31,367 nucleotides of DNA from a virus: positions 1-31,367 of the IMG/VR virus record IMGVR_UViG_3300050014_000841. One strand, given 5' to 3'. Each line of letters opens with the position of its first letter. Positions within the stretch are counted from its first letter, which is position 1. The notes under the pieces are model-generated. The model did no database searches. It was not told the origin of the DNA and saw nothing but the letters and a program-made list of their open reading frames with translations. Below are positions 1-8,400 of this stretch, piece by piece. The translations under genes were made by a program, and so were the position numbers.

Positions 1-126
1 AACATAGTAAACAAGGCTGCTATGACAGGCGTTCTGCATCTCATTGCTGGTCTTTGCGGAATAGCGATCCTCTATGGAGTTCTGCAGATCGGAGGAGAGT
101 ATAAAGGGTGGAATCAATTAGTATAA
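1..126 (+). CDS. C-terminal part of a small membrane protein (partial)
   Basis: The frame is open from the window edge to TAA at 124-126, giving 41 visible residues. The middle is hydrophobic (LHLIAGLCGIAILYGVLQI), enough for one membrane helix, followed by a short polar tail. The gene may start further left, or at ATG 22, where a weak AAGG lies about 5 nt upstream. It runs in the same direction as the integrase and ends 44 nt before it, so it may belong to the lysogeny-side operon. No family is recognised. It could also be a chance open frame, although the hydrophobic block argues for a real membrane peptide. Confidence 0.4.
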   Translation, partial: NIVNKAAMTGVLHLIAGLCGIAILYGVLQIGGEYKGWNQLV

Positions 127-170
127 ACTTCATGCGTACAAAGCAAACAGTAAAGGATGAGTGATCCGCC

Positions 171-1358
171 ATGCCGGGCCACGTCGAGAAGCGCCGCAAG
201 TCATCCTGGACCATCATCATCGACAATGGCCGGGACAAGAATGGCAAACGCCTTCGCGTCACGAAAAACTACAAAGGTACAAAGAAGGATGCTGAGCGGG
301 AGATGGCCAGGATGCTGGTGGAGCTTGAGCAAGGCAGCTACGTGAAGCCCACCGACATGAACGTGGCCACGCTGCTGGATAAATTCGTGGTGAGCTGCAT
401 TGATAAGTCGCAAGACCTGGCACCTCAGACAAAGAAGCGGGACAAGGGCATCATCGAAAACTATCTCAAGCCGCAGTTGGGTTATCACAAATTAAAAGAC
501 CTGGCGCCTCTGCATGTCCAGGATTACGTGAATTGGGCAACCAGTGCCGGCGAAGGTTGCCCGGCCCAGTCCGGGGCTTCAGTGGCCAAGCATTACAACG
601 TGCTCCGCAAGGCCCTGCGCCAGGCCGTGGACTGGAAGCTGATCAAGGATAACCCCGCCGATCATGTCCATGCGCCGGGTATCGAGGATCGAGAGGCCAA
701 CGTGCTCAAGAGCGGCAAAGAGGTCTTCGACCTGATCATGGCCTTCTCAGGCACGCCTCTGTTCATCCCCGTGCTGCTGGCCGCCGCGGTGGACCTCCGG
801 CGCGCTGAAATACTCGGGCTGCTGTGGGAATGCGTTGACCTGGAGACAGGGAGAGCACAGATCAAGAATAGCCTGCAGAGGGTGGATGGTGAGCTGAGGC
901 TGCTGCCCAGGGTGAAGACGAAGCACAGCAAGCGCCAGGTGGCGTTGCCGGCAACCGTTGTTAAGGAGCTAAGGGCGCTCAAGGAGCGGCAGGAAGCAGA
1001 TAAGAAGGCAAACGAGGATTATGATAGCCGGGGCTTCGTCTGCTGCTGGGCAGATGGCCGGCCGGTCTCTCCGGAGTATTTCTCTCACGGGTTTACCAAT
1101 AAGAAGCGGGATCTGGGCGTCCACATCAAACTGCACGAGCTCCGCCACACCTTCAGCACCCTGATGCTGCTGGCCAACATGCATCCGAAGAAGGTGGCTG
1201 CCCAGGGTGGCCACGACGTGCGTGTGCTGCTCACAACCTACTCGCACATCATCCCCGAAATGCAGGATGAGGTAGCTGTCGCGGCCGAAGAAATTATCTT
1301 CACTAATCATAGCCGACAGGAGAATAAAAGCGACAACCAGACCGACAAAAAAGAGTAA
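171..1358 (+). CDS. int: Tyrosine-recombinase phage integrase
   Basis: This 395-aa site-specific recombinase would integrate and excise the phage at the tRNA-Gly attachment site 76 bp downstream. Residues 1-60 form a basic, arm-type DNA-binding domain (KRRKSSW, then a KNYKGTKKDAE region). Residues 65-160 are the SAM-like core-binding domain, and 175-370 the catalytic domain. Visible catalytic residues are R210 (AVDLRRAEILGL), a beta-strand Lys near 249 (VKTKHSKR), H322 and R325 (HELRHTF), H348 (GGHDV) and Tyr357 (TTYSHI). The usual Gly before the first Arg is Asp here. Length is typical of Tn916/phage-type integrases. The start has AGGATGA about 10 nt upstream. The strongly charged C-terminal tail is dispensable in many relatives. 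It is the only large gene of the window transcribed rightward apart from the acetyltransferase. Confidence 0.95.
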   Translation: MPGHVEKRRKSSWTIIIDNGRDKNGKRLRVTKNYKGTKKDAEREMARMLVELEQGSYVKPTDMNVATLLDKFVVSCIDKSQDLAPQTKKRDKGIIENYLKPQLGYHKLKDLAPLHVQDYVNWATSAGEGCPAQSGASVAKHYNVLRKALRQAVDWKLIKDNPADHVHAPGIEDREANVLKSGKEVFDLIMAFSGTPLFIPVLLAAAVDLRRAEILGLLWECVDLETGRAQIKNSLQRVDGELRLLPRVKTKHSKRQVALPATVVKELRALKERQEADKKANEDYDSRGFVCCWADGRPVSPEYFSHGFTNKKRDLGVHIKLHELRHTFSTLMLLANMHPKKVAAQGGHDVRVLLTTYSHIIPEMQDEVAVAAEEIIFTNHSRQENKSDNQTDKKE

Positions 1359-1380
1359 TGGCAACCATTGGGCAACCGGT
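1332..1380 (+). repeat. Left cluster of integrase arm-type-like repeats (GRCAACC)
   Basis: Three direct copies of GRCAACC are seen: GACAACCAGA at 1332 (inside the end of int), GGCAACCATTG at 1360-1370 and GGCAACCGGT at 1371-1380. The same words recur beyond the att core at 1565-1607. Repeats on both sides of an attachment core, next to int, are the usual layout of integrase arm-binding sites. Binding itself is inferred. Confidence 0.65.
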
Positions 1381-1400
1381 CTATTTTCTGGCAAAAAGTA

Positions 1401-1434
1401 AAAGCCCCACAACCTGCATGGGGCTTGACTTTTT
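1401..1434 (+). terminator. Intrinsic terminator after int
   Basis: AAGCCCC (1402-1408) pairs with GGGGCTT (1420-1426) across an 11-nt loop, followed by GACTTTTTT. It sits 43 bp after the int stop. Read on the other strand the stem is followed by TTACTTTTT, so it could also stop leftward transcription before it enters int. Confidence 0.8.
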
Positions 1435-1485
1435 TGGAGCGGAAGAAGGGATTCGAACCCTCGACCCTCGCCTTGGCAAGGCGAG
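1435..1485 (-). other. attP core: 3' half of a tRNA-Gly(GCC) gene
   Basis: On the minus strand this reads as the anticodon arm (stem TCGCC/GGCGA, loop TTGCCAA, anticodon GCC), variable loop, T arm (GAGGG, TTCGAAT, CCCTT), acceptor strand CTTCCGC and discriminator plus CCA of tRNA-Gly. The 5' half is missing: the upstream sequence (CCGGCTAAATAGACAGG) cannot form the D arm or the 5' acceptor GCGGAAG. Many integrases use the anticodon-to-CCA part of a tRNA gene as identity segment, so that integration restores the host tRNA. Because phage genes and arm repeats lie on both sides, this is best read as attP of the circular genome. Confidence 0.88.
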
Positions 1486-1507
1486 GAAACCTGTCTATTT
1501 AGCCGGT

Positions 1508-1542
1508 AACAATTATCAATAGCCTGTTATTCTTGAATTGTT
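1508..1542. repeat. Inverted repeat AACAATT/AATTGTT beside the att core
   Basis: AACAATT (1508-1514) and AATTGTT (1536-1542) are inverted around a 21-bp AT-rich spacer, between the core and the right arm repeats. This could be an excisionase, host-factor or bend site of the attP nucleoprotein complex. No specific protein can be assigned. Confidence 0.35.
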
Positions 1543-1564
1543 GTCTCTGCGATTATGAAATTTA

Positions 1565-1607
1565 GGCAACCATTGTCCCGATTGTGGCAACCGTTTGGAC
1601 AACCGGT
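1565..1607 (+). repeat. Right cluster of integrase arm-type-like repeats
   Basis: GGCAACCATTG (1565-1575), GGCAACCGTT (1586-1595) and GACAACCGGT (1598-1607) repeat the words found left of the att core in the same orientation. GGCAACCATTG is identical in both clusters. With the left cluster they bracket the tRNA-derived core, so the stretch 1359-1665 without a gene is accounted for as attP plus terminators. Confidence 0.65.
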
Positions 1608-1609
1608 AG

Positions 1610-1644
1610 GCAAAGTAAAAGCCCCGGAGTCTCCCCCGGGGCTT
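1610..1644 (-). terminator. Terminator at the end of the late operon
   Basis: On the minus strand, AAGCCCCGG pairs with CCGGGGCTT (plus-strand arms 1619-1627 and 1636-1644), followed by TTTACTTT. It closes the leftward late operon just after the holin candidate and the parS/NBS-like palindrome. Confidence 0.85.
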
Positions 1645-1647
1645 CAT

Positions 1648-1663
1648 TATTTCACGTGAAATA
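1648..1663. promoter_or_regulatory. parS/NBS-like palindrome, copy 1 (TATTTCACGTGAAATA)
   Basis: This is a perfect 16-bp palindrome, 2 nt after the stop codon of the last late gene and 3 nt before the terminator hairpin. It matches the ParB site consensus TGTTTCACGTGAAACA at 14 of 16 positions, and the Noc site TATTTCCCGGGAAATA at 14 of 16. Identical copies are at 16995 and 25185, with a near copy at 28048. A protein-binding role is inferred from symmetry and recurrence. Confidence 0.7.
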
Positions 1664-1665
1664 TT

Positions 1666-2013
1666 TTACTCCCTCACTACGGCGTGTCCGGCGCTCACAA
1701 CGTCGCACATCTTGGTTGACTTCGGCAGAACCTGATCGTCAACTCCACAGCCCGACATTACCCGCGGTTGGTTTTGAGGCTGTAAGACCGCAATGGGCTT
1801 GCCGAGCGCAACCTTGAGCAGGCTGGCGCTGTTGGCTGTCGGTATCTGCTTGCCTGTCAGCAGCGTCACGAAAAACCCGTCGAGGCTGAGCAGCATTGTC
1901 AGGTTTGCCGTGTTGCCGCTGTAAAGCATCAGCCCGGCCAATCCGGTCAGAAATACGATCATCACCATACAGAGCGCATCCAAAGCATCCGTGCTTGCGA
2001 AAAAGTTACTCAT
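1666..2013 (-). CDS. Putative holin / small membrane protein after the lysin
   Basis: This 115-aa protein has two hydrophobic segments, roughly residues 13-32 (LCMVMIVFLTGLAGLMLY) and 36-53 (ANLTMLLSLDGFFVTLLTG). A polar C-terminal half contains two Cys (MSGCGVDD, KMCDVV). A strong AGGAGG lies 4 nt before ATG, placed right after the lysin stop, so it is translated with the lysin. Position and topology suggest a holin or lysis-associated membrane protein, but no specific holin family is recognised and the C-terminal half is unusually long for one. It is the last gene of the late operon and is followed by the palindrome and a terminator. Confidence 0.6.
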   Translation of the reverse strand: MSNFFASTDALDALCMVMIVFLTGLAGLMLYSGNTANLTMLLSLDGFFVTLLTGKQIPTANSASLLKVALGKPIAVLQPQNQPRVMSGCGVDDQVLPKSTKMCDVVSAGHAVVRE

Positions 2014-2021
2014 ATTGCCTC

Positions 2022-3653
2022 CTATTCTCCGGGTACCCCCGGTAACACCTCGATAAACTCATTCACGCCGCTGGCGCTCTCCGTCTGCGTCGCCTGCAAC
2101 TTGCTCTCGTCCCAGGTCAGCGTTGTCGCCTTGCCGCCGAAGAGGACGATCTGCTCCTGCGTGAACCGCAGCGGGACGAATACCCGGCCCCACTGATCGA
2201 CCAGGATCGGGGTCACTGCTGGGTTGCTGTCGATGGGGACAGCCACGCCGTTCATGACGACCTGACTCTCGCCACAGGTGAAGATGGCGGTGGGCTCTGT
2301 GGCCGGCGGCGTCGGTACCGGGGGCGGGGTCGGTGTAGGCGCAGGGGTAGGCGCCGGTACCGGGGTAGTGTTCAGCGCCGCCAGGTCAGCATCCAGCGCG
2401 GTCAGGTCGAGGCCTTCAGGGGACAGCCCGCTCTTCAGGAATCCCTCACTGAGCAGCGCCCAGGCCTCCTCGCAGTATGCCTTGAAGAAAGCCAGGGTCA
2501 TCTTCCAGAGAACGCCCCAGGTCACTATGAGGATGTAAGTACCATCGAAGCCGACAATGGTAACGTCGTGGCCTTCTCCGGTGTCCTTGGCCCCGGGTAC
2601 AACATCAAACGGTTGGTTTGCGTTGAACTGCGGGATCATGGTATTGGGCACGTTGATACCGATCTCCACTGCGCTGAAGATGTACGCTGCTTCCAGGGCT
2701 TCATCGACATCCAAATTCAGCGCCAGGTAAGCATCGATCTTATGACGCTTCCCGCCGGCGTCGATCATGCCCGTCTGCTGGCGGTATTTCAGCGACACCC
2801 TGATCTCGGTGCCCTGGTCGCTGTCCGGGTTGTCCGGATTATAGCCTGTCTCTGCGCTGTAGTCGGCTAGTGCGTTGGCATCGGTGAAGACGGCCTCCGT
2901 CGATCCTTCGGCGGACCACAACTCTTCCTCATGGTCCGCTGCCGCCTGTACGCAATCGCCTACGGTATCGTTACCGAGCATCCCCCAGGCGTTGGATCCG
3001 ATCAGGCTGTTATGCCCGAAGCCAGCCGCGGGATATGCCGGCAGGGTCGTACGATACTTGGCCAACGGCAGGTCCCGTTCGTCAATCGTGTGCTTCTTGC
3101 GTCCGAACTTCCGCAGTGACGATGTCCGCGACACCGTCACCTTCGACAACTGCAATGCGCTGAGCCCTGTCTGAGCGATCAGGGCTGTCACGAAGGCCGG
3201 GCTGGCCATGTTGGCGAGGCTCGGCACATTCGTCCAGAGGCCCGCGGTCACGGCTGCAACTGGCGTCTGCGTCAGCCACGCGTCGGTGAGGTCATCGACT
3301 AGGCCGGCAAGGACACCCCACACGCCATTTGCCCAGGCGACGCGATCGACATCGGTAGAACCGGCCTTCCAATACGACCGGCTGAATTCCAGCACGGTAG
3401 CCGGGCTGATCGGCAGAGAACAGTTTTGCACAAATGCGGCAGTACCGGCCAATTGGTTGGCGAAGCCTTTGTATTCGGGCTTCATTGCGCCGGGGAAATA
3501 ATCGAAGCCGAAGTACCAGTCCCGGCCAGCACCCTTTGTGCCGCATCCTGTCTCCCAATAACCGATGGATGCCAGGAACATGGCATATGTGGGGCTAGCC
3601 ACCTTAATGGCTTCCCAATCCGCTAAAGTCATTCCTGTTTGCGATAAATTCAT
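2022..3653 (-). CDS. Modular phage lysin: lysozyme-like N-terminus, papain-like Cys peptidase, CuAMO_N-like stalk domain
   Basis: This 543-aa putative cell-wall hydrolase has three parts. Residues 1-130 resemble a lysozyme-like fold, with a candidate acidic residue E34 in GYWETGCGTKGAG. Residues 200-405 resemble a C1/C39-like cysteine peptidase: Cys234 in GNDTVGDCVQAAADH, His362 in GEGHDVTIVGFD, then YILIVTWG and a terminal FFKAYCEEAWALL. A Pro/Thr linker (430-455) leads to residues 456-530, which resemble the copper amine oxidase N-terminal domain (VVMNGVAVPIDS, VFVPLRFTQE, LTWDESK), common on clostridial surface proteins. There is no signal peptide, so export would need a holin. An ideal AAGGAGGT lies 4 nt upstream of the start, overlapping the preceding stop. 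The domain fold of the N-terminus is the least certain part. Confidence 0.75.
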   Translation of the reverse strand: MNLSQTGMTLADWEAIKVASPTYAMFLASIGYWETGCGTKGAGRDWYFGFDYFPGAMKPEYKGFANQLAGTAAFVQNCSLPISPATVLEFSRSYWKAGSTDVDRVAWANGVWGVLAGLVDDLTDAWLTQTPVAAVTAGLWTNVPSLANMASPAFVTALIAQTGLSALQLSKVTVSRTSSLRKFGRKKHTIDERDLPLAKYRTTLPAYPAAGFGHNSLIGSNAWGMLGNDTVGDCVQAAADHEEELWSAEGSTEAVFTDANALADYSAETGYNPDNPDSDQGTEIRVSLKYRQQTGMIDAGGKRHKIDAYLALNLDVDEALEAAYIFSAVEIGINVPNTMIPQFNANQPFDVVPGAKDTGEGHDVTIVGFDGTYILIVTWGVLWKMTLAFFKAYCEEAWALLSEGFLKSGLSPEGLDLTALDADLAALNTTPVPAPTPAPTPTPPPVPTPPATEPTAIFTCGESQVVMNGVAVPIDSNPAVTPILVDQWGRVFVPLRFTQEQIVLFGGKATTLTWDESKLQATQTESASGVNEFIEVLPGVPGE

Positions 3654-3663
3654 AATTACCTCC

Positions 3664-4077
3664 TTATTTTCTTGCCCGAATCTCCTTGAACAGGTCGTCG
3701 AGAGCCTTCAGACAATCCTTCCAGTTGCCCTTTTCCTCGACCGTGTGTTTCAACACTTCTTCGACCATATCCCACCTCTGAGCGTTACTCAGGATCTGGA
3801 TAGTGGTGCAGGTCTGCTGCATGATTGGCTGCAACTCCTTCAGGACCTGCTTCAGTTCCTGGTTCGAACTGGTTTGTCCATCCACGGATCGCACGAACAG
3901 CTCTATCAGTTTGTCGTTATGCGAGTCCCGCGCTGCCTGCTGACCGTCCTGCCGTTCCTCCTGGGGCGTGACTTTCCCGCTGATGGTGAACAGCTTGACG
4001 ATGTTAACGCTGACATACGCTATCGCAGCTACAGCGATACCAGCCATTCCGTAATCAGCTACGTTTAAAGGAGTCAT
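3664..4077 (-). CDS. Single-TM phage protein with long cytoplasmic helix (holin-like)
   Basis: The protein is 137 aa from ATG 4077, which has GAGGTGG about 6 nt upstream; an upstream GTG would add three residues but has no spacing for a ribosome site. Residues 8-30 (YGMAGIAVAAIAYVSVNIVKLF) form one membrane helix. The rest is charged and predicted helical (QELKQVLKELQPIMQQTC, then WDMVEEVLKHTVEEKGNW). The gene sits directly before the lysin, so a role in lysis (holin, antiholin or spanin-like linker) is plausible. No family signature is visible. Confidence 0.6.
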   Translation of the reverse strand: MTPLNVADYGMAGIAVAAIAYVSVNIVKLFTISGKVTPQEERQDGQQAARDSHNDKLIELFVRSVDGQTSSNQELKQVLKELQPIMQQTCTTIQILSNAQRWDMVEEVLKHTVEEKGNWKDCLKALDDLFKEIRARK

Positions 4078-4095
4078 TTCTTCCACCTCACCCCC

Positions 4096-5442
4096 CTAGA
4101 TCAGTTTCATCCGCTCCATTCGATGGAACCTGGCCAGCGGATGTCCGGGCTCCTCTTCACGGTCGAAGTCATCCCTGGCCCACTTCGTTGGCATGGAGAA
4201 CTGGAAGAACCGCTTCCGTAGCTCTGCCATGGCACCCTCCGGATTCTCCCCCCTGGCCGTCAGGATGCCGGTCGCCTCGTCGCCGGTGGTCAGGATGTTG
4301 CCGCCCTTCTTATGCACGTCCCACAGCCAGACGTCATCCTTGATCTCGTCCGGGAAGGATACCATCTGGTCCGGAGTCTTATCGTCGTTGAACACCCGCA
4401 GACTGCATGAATATACAGACTCATGCATAAAGATACGCTCCATCACATCGCCCTTGTACTTGCCGTCCAGGTAACTGCTCAGGAAGTCGCCCACATCGAT
4501 GGTCAGCAGCGCAAGCATGGAATAGAAGGCGTTGTAGGCGAATCTGCAGCCGCACACCTCCAGGGCATACATCTTGTCCTCTTTCGGTTCATAGATGACG
4601 CTCATATCCAGCAGTCCGGTGCCGATCTCCTTGGCCGCAAACTTATCAAAGGGGCCGTTGACGCGCTCCCGGAGCGGATGGTCGAGGGGGATAGTCCACA
4701 GCAGGTCGTAGCTGCAGCCGGTCTGCACCTCGCACATCTCGTTATATTTTTTCTTGGCCTCGATATCGACGTTGGCCAGGACCGGCGTGCCGTTGCTATA
4801 CCAGGTCTCCACGGCAAACTCTGTGCCGTCGACACGCTCCTGCAGCAGGCAGGCCTCCTTGTCAATCTCCTTGGACTCGGCCTCGATCTTGGCGATCAGC
4901 TCGTCGTTGGACTCGTTGGCCACCTGGGTGACCACAGCCGTGTTGTCGCTCTTGAGCACGTAGAGGCTCTTGTCCTGCGCCTTCTCCAGGAACTGGATAG
5001 CCTTCTGCGATGAACCCTTGCCGAACTTCTGCTGGGCCGGCAGGTCCATCCCCAGGGACTTGAGCAGCTTCAGGGTGCCGTCGCGCTCGGTCTCCAGCGT
5101 GTAACCAACTTCGCAGCCGCCCAGGACCTTCATGCCGCGCCGCCGCAGAGCATCGCCGAACTGCCAGCCGTATATCTGATCAAAGACCACGTAATCCTTC
5201 CGGCTGATGCGAGGCATGGCCTCAGAAGCCCACATTTTGTCTATGAGTCCCTTGCCGTTGGCCAGCAGGTATTCCGTCTTATCGGCGTTCTTCTTCTGCT
5301 GCTTGGCATCCTTGGGGGGCGTGAACTTGCCCTCACGCTCCTCCGGGCGGATCAAAACGAGGGTCACATCGTAACCCTCGTACTTCAGCCGCATTGCGAG
5401 AGGCAGGCCGCTGTGATCGGCGGAGAATATCCAGAACTTCAT
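4096..5442 (-). CDS. PurD-like (GARS-type) ATP-grasp ligase
   Basis: This 448-aa protein has the domain order of phosphoribosylamine-glycine ligase. There is an N-terminal Rossmann-like region (MKFWIFSADHSGLPLAMRLK, then YDVTLVLI), a linker region, and an ATP-grasp core with a candidate ATP-binding Lys in YVLKSD (about 164). QERVDGTEFAVE (201-212) follows, aligning with the EEFLxGxE motif, then YALEVCGCRF (292-301), aligning with LEFNxRFG. The C-terminal domain (DVHKKGGNILTTGDEATGIL) resembles the HAGTK..vTxGGRVLxV part of PurD. The metal-binding Asn of LEFN is not conserved, so substrate and activity are probably altered. It lies inside the late operon between the ejection protein and the lysis genes, with AGGAGG 5 nt from ATG. 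Phages rarely carry a lone PurD homologue; an amide or peptide bond-forming role on a nucleotide or peptide is inferred only from the family. Confidence 0.7.
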   Translation of the reverse strand: MKFWIFSADHSGLPLAMRLKYEGYDVTLVLIRPEEREGKFTPPKDAKQQKKNADKTEYLLANGKGLIDKMWASEAMPRISRKDYVVFDQIYGWQFGDALRRRGMKVLGGCEVGYTLETERDGTLKLLKSLGMDLPAQQKFGKGSSQKAIQFLEKAQDKSLYVLKSDNTAVVTQVANESNDELIAKIEAESKEIDKEACLLQERVDGTEFAVETWYSNGTPVLANVDIEAKKKYNEMCEVQTGCSYDLLWTIPLDHPLRERVNGPFDKFAAKEIGTGLLDMSVIYEPKEDKMYALEVCGCRFAYNAFYSMLALLTIDVGDFLSSYLDGKYKGDVMERIFMHESVYSCSLRVFNDDKTPDQMVSFPDEIKDDVWLWDVHKKGGNILTTGDEATGILTARGENPEGAMAELRKRFFQFSMPTKWARDDFDREEEPGHPLARFHRMERMKLI

Positions 5443-5451
5443 AAGCGCCTC

Positions 5452-8400
5452 CTAGTATCCTGGCCATGGGTATTGCCCTATCCCAGGGATATTTTGAATA
5501 GACCCGTATCTGGCCTGAATATAGCGAATAGCGGCCACGGCGTTATCCACCGGATTATTAATGTCGTTCATGCCTGAAACTGCATAGGCAAGGAATGTGG
5601 CTGGCTTCGTCTGCATTAATCCCGTTGCGCCAGAGTTGTTGCGCGCTGTCGGGTCGCCAGCCGATTCCGCCTGTGCCAGCCACGCTAAATCCGGTCCCCA
5701 GCCTTGTGGAACGCCCGTGACCTGCATCGCTTGCTGGATTGTGCCGCCGTTGCCGCCTGAGCGTGATGACGACATGGTCGCTCTGGTATAGCTAACCAGG
5801 TCGCTGCGAAGCATTGTTTTCTGCTGCGAGGTCAGCCCTTTCATGAATTGCATCCTCTGGGTCTTGGACATAGAGAGAAACTGCTGTCCTACAGGCGACA
5901 TGCTTTCTTTGGCAATCTTCTCCCGCGCTGTCTTGACAGCATCCGTCTTCTCCGTTGCCGTTCTCCATATCCCGGCCTTGGCGCCCTGCTGGAGGGCGAG
6001 GCCCAGTGCTTTCGTATTACCGCTATCGAGAGCCTTCGCCAGAGCGCTCTCCGCTGCAGACTCGGCTTGGGTCTTCTGTGCCTTCTGAGCCTCGCCCTGG
6101 GCATATGCCTGTTCCTGAGAAGCGTATGCCTGCGGCGAGGCTAACTCTGCCTGACCTGCTTGTATTGCCTGCTGCCAGATGTCCTGCTGCTGCTGGCGGG
6201 CCTGGTCCGATGTCAGGCTCTTGTCCTTGGCGATTGCATCGGCCTGGGTAGCCGCGGTGTCGATTGTCTTCGTCAGTTCCGGCAGATAATACTTGGATTT
6301 GACGCCTTTGGCGGTGAAGTCCGCCGATGCCTGATCTAATTGCGTCCGCAAATTGTAGAAGTTGGTTTCTATGTCGTTGCTGTAGAAAGGATCAGCGATC
6401 ACGTTTCGCTGCAAGGTCTGTCCGGGCGTTGTCGCTTGGCTAAAAATTCCCGCGTAAGACTGTATCAGGTAGTCGATCTTCTTGGGAGACCAATTCATTT
6501 TCTTGCCGATCTCCTTGGCGATCCAGGTGTCATTCTGATCATACTGTTGACCCGGAGACAGCGCGGAGAGCTTGCTGGAAACAATCGGCGCCCCAGTGTA
6601 AGATTTGTTATATGCTGCCTGATAGAACGGAGCGACGTTGAGCTGCGTATCAGCCATCATAAAGTATTGAGCGAATGCCCCGCCCCAGTTGGTCAGATCT
6701 TTGGCGTTCTTGGAAGCGATAGCCTCCAGGATATGCTCTGGCGCCGTAGAGAACAACACGCCCCAGCCCCGGGGCTTGACAATCTTAATGAACGTCTTGC
6801 CGCCATCGGCGGGGGTGGGGATACAGTAATAATGATCCTTGATGTACTGGCTCAGCTTCTGGTAATTCGCGTTGCCGTGATTTTTCAGCCATAAAGCGAT
6901 TGTCGGCAGCGTCAGCATGACAGCCGCCTTGCCGATAGCGTTCACCGGGTCATCCTTCAGCGTACGGGCGACCTTGTCAACCCCCTGAATTGCCACGTTG
7001 AGGAAAGGGAGCACGGCATCCGCCTGCTTGCCGATATTCCCCGATTTTCCATAGTTCACGCTCACATCATTGGCCTCGTAGAGAGCGCGCTGCCTGCCGG
7101 CCGGGGTGTCGTCGATCGCCCGCCACCTCTTGAACTCTGCCAAGCGCGGAGCTGTGGCCATGACGCTGTCGATGTTCTTGATGAAGCCCCCGGCTTTGTT
7201 CACCACGTGCGAGGCGGCCTTGAGAGGCTTCTCGTACCACTCACCGGGTACGATGTCATCCCTGACCCTCGCCAGGCTGCTGTCCGATCCGCCACTCGGA
7301 AGGCTTCGACCGCCGCCCACCGCCCTATAGGTGTCGTATCTCTCGTTGTCTTTCCCCATGACCTGGCCCCGGAACACATCCACCGCGGCCTGCATGATGT
7401 CGAAGGGTCCGCGGATATAATCGACCGGGTTGAATGCCGACAACGTCTTAGAAGTGATCAGCGCTGCCGGGATGTCGTAGGCCGGATGCTTAATAAGCAT
7501 AAAGTAAGGGTTATCGGAAACGGTCACCTGCTTGAATACGCTTGTGATCCTCGCCGCGGCCTTGAAGAAGTCGCCCATATACGCGGGCCTCAGGTTTCGC
7601 ATCGCTTTCAGATATTCGGGATCATCAACCTTCATCGCGATTGATTTACCATTGACGCGGGCGACCACCGTGTTTCCATGCTTGGCGACAATGGGTTGCC
7701 CATTCTGGTCTTTGGCATCCTCCGGAAGCGGCGCCGCAACTTCGTCCATCGCTGTTTCGGGGTTGGCAAGCTTCTCCTGCGAATCCTTTGCCAACCCCCC
7801 TTCGTCGCTCTCATCGATCCTGTACCAGCCCGAATTAGCCCATTCTGGATAGACCTGCGCCGTCCGTAGCATGGCCGCGTAGACGCTGTTCTGCCTGACT
7901 TTGTTTACAATATGATTCGCATCGTCCACGGCGGCATCAATAAAAGAATATGTGTTTCTGGTCGAACCACGTCCCCTATTGCCAATCGTATAGCTGCTAC
8001 GTTCGGCGGGTGCCTGTTCGACCTGCCTGTGGATGTAATGCGGGAATTGCTCATGCCAGGCGTCGAGCACCTTTTGATTCAGGTATCCGGTATCCCCGAG
8101 CCATGACTGGGTAAGCTGCTGCTGCCACTGATCCCAGTCTTTCCCGATCTGCTCGAAGTAGGGATGCTGCGCCAACTGCTTGGCTTCGATGGCTCTCGCT
8201 ACATCCGCGCCCTCCGCGTCCGGAGTTATTCCTTTGCTCGCAGGATAGACCTGGCGCCCCTTCTCCAGCCAGGACGGAGCATGTCTGGCCTTCATATACT
8301 CTTCCAGATCATCAATATCCCCCGGCTTGACAGCGGAGATCACGTCATTTAGAGACTTGCCGATGGTATTCCCGTTGGGGTCGACCAGGTTTTTGCTGAT

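Noticed and set aside
1435-1510. Complete tRNA-Gly gene
   Set aside because: The D arm and 5' acceptor strand are absent upstream of the anticodon arm; only the 3' half is present, so it is an attachment core and not a functional tRNA.
4423-5013. 196-aa rightward open frame
   Set aside because: It is antisense to the well-supported ATP-grasp gene, has no ribosome site and has the Leu/Val/Gly-rich look of a shadow frame.
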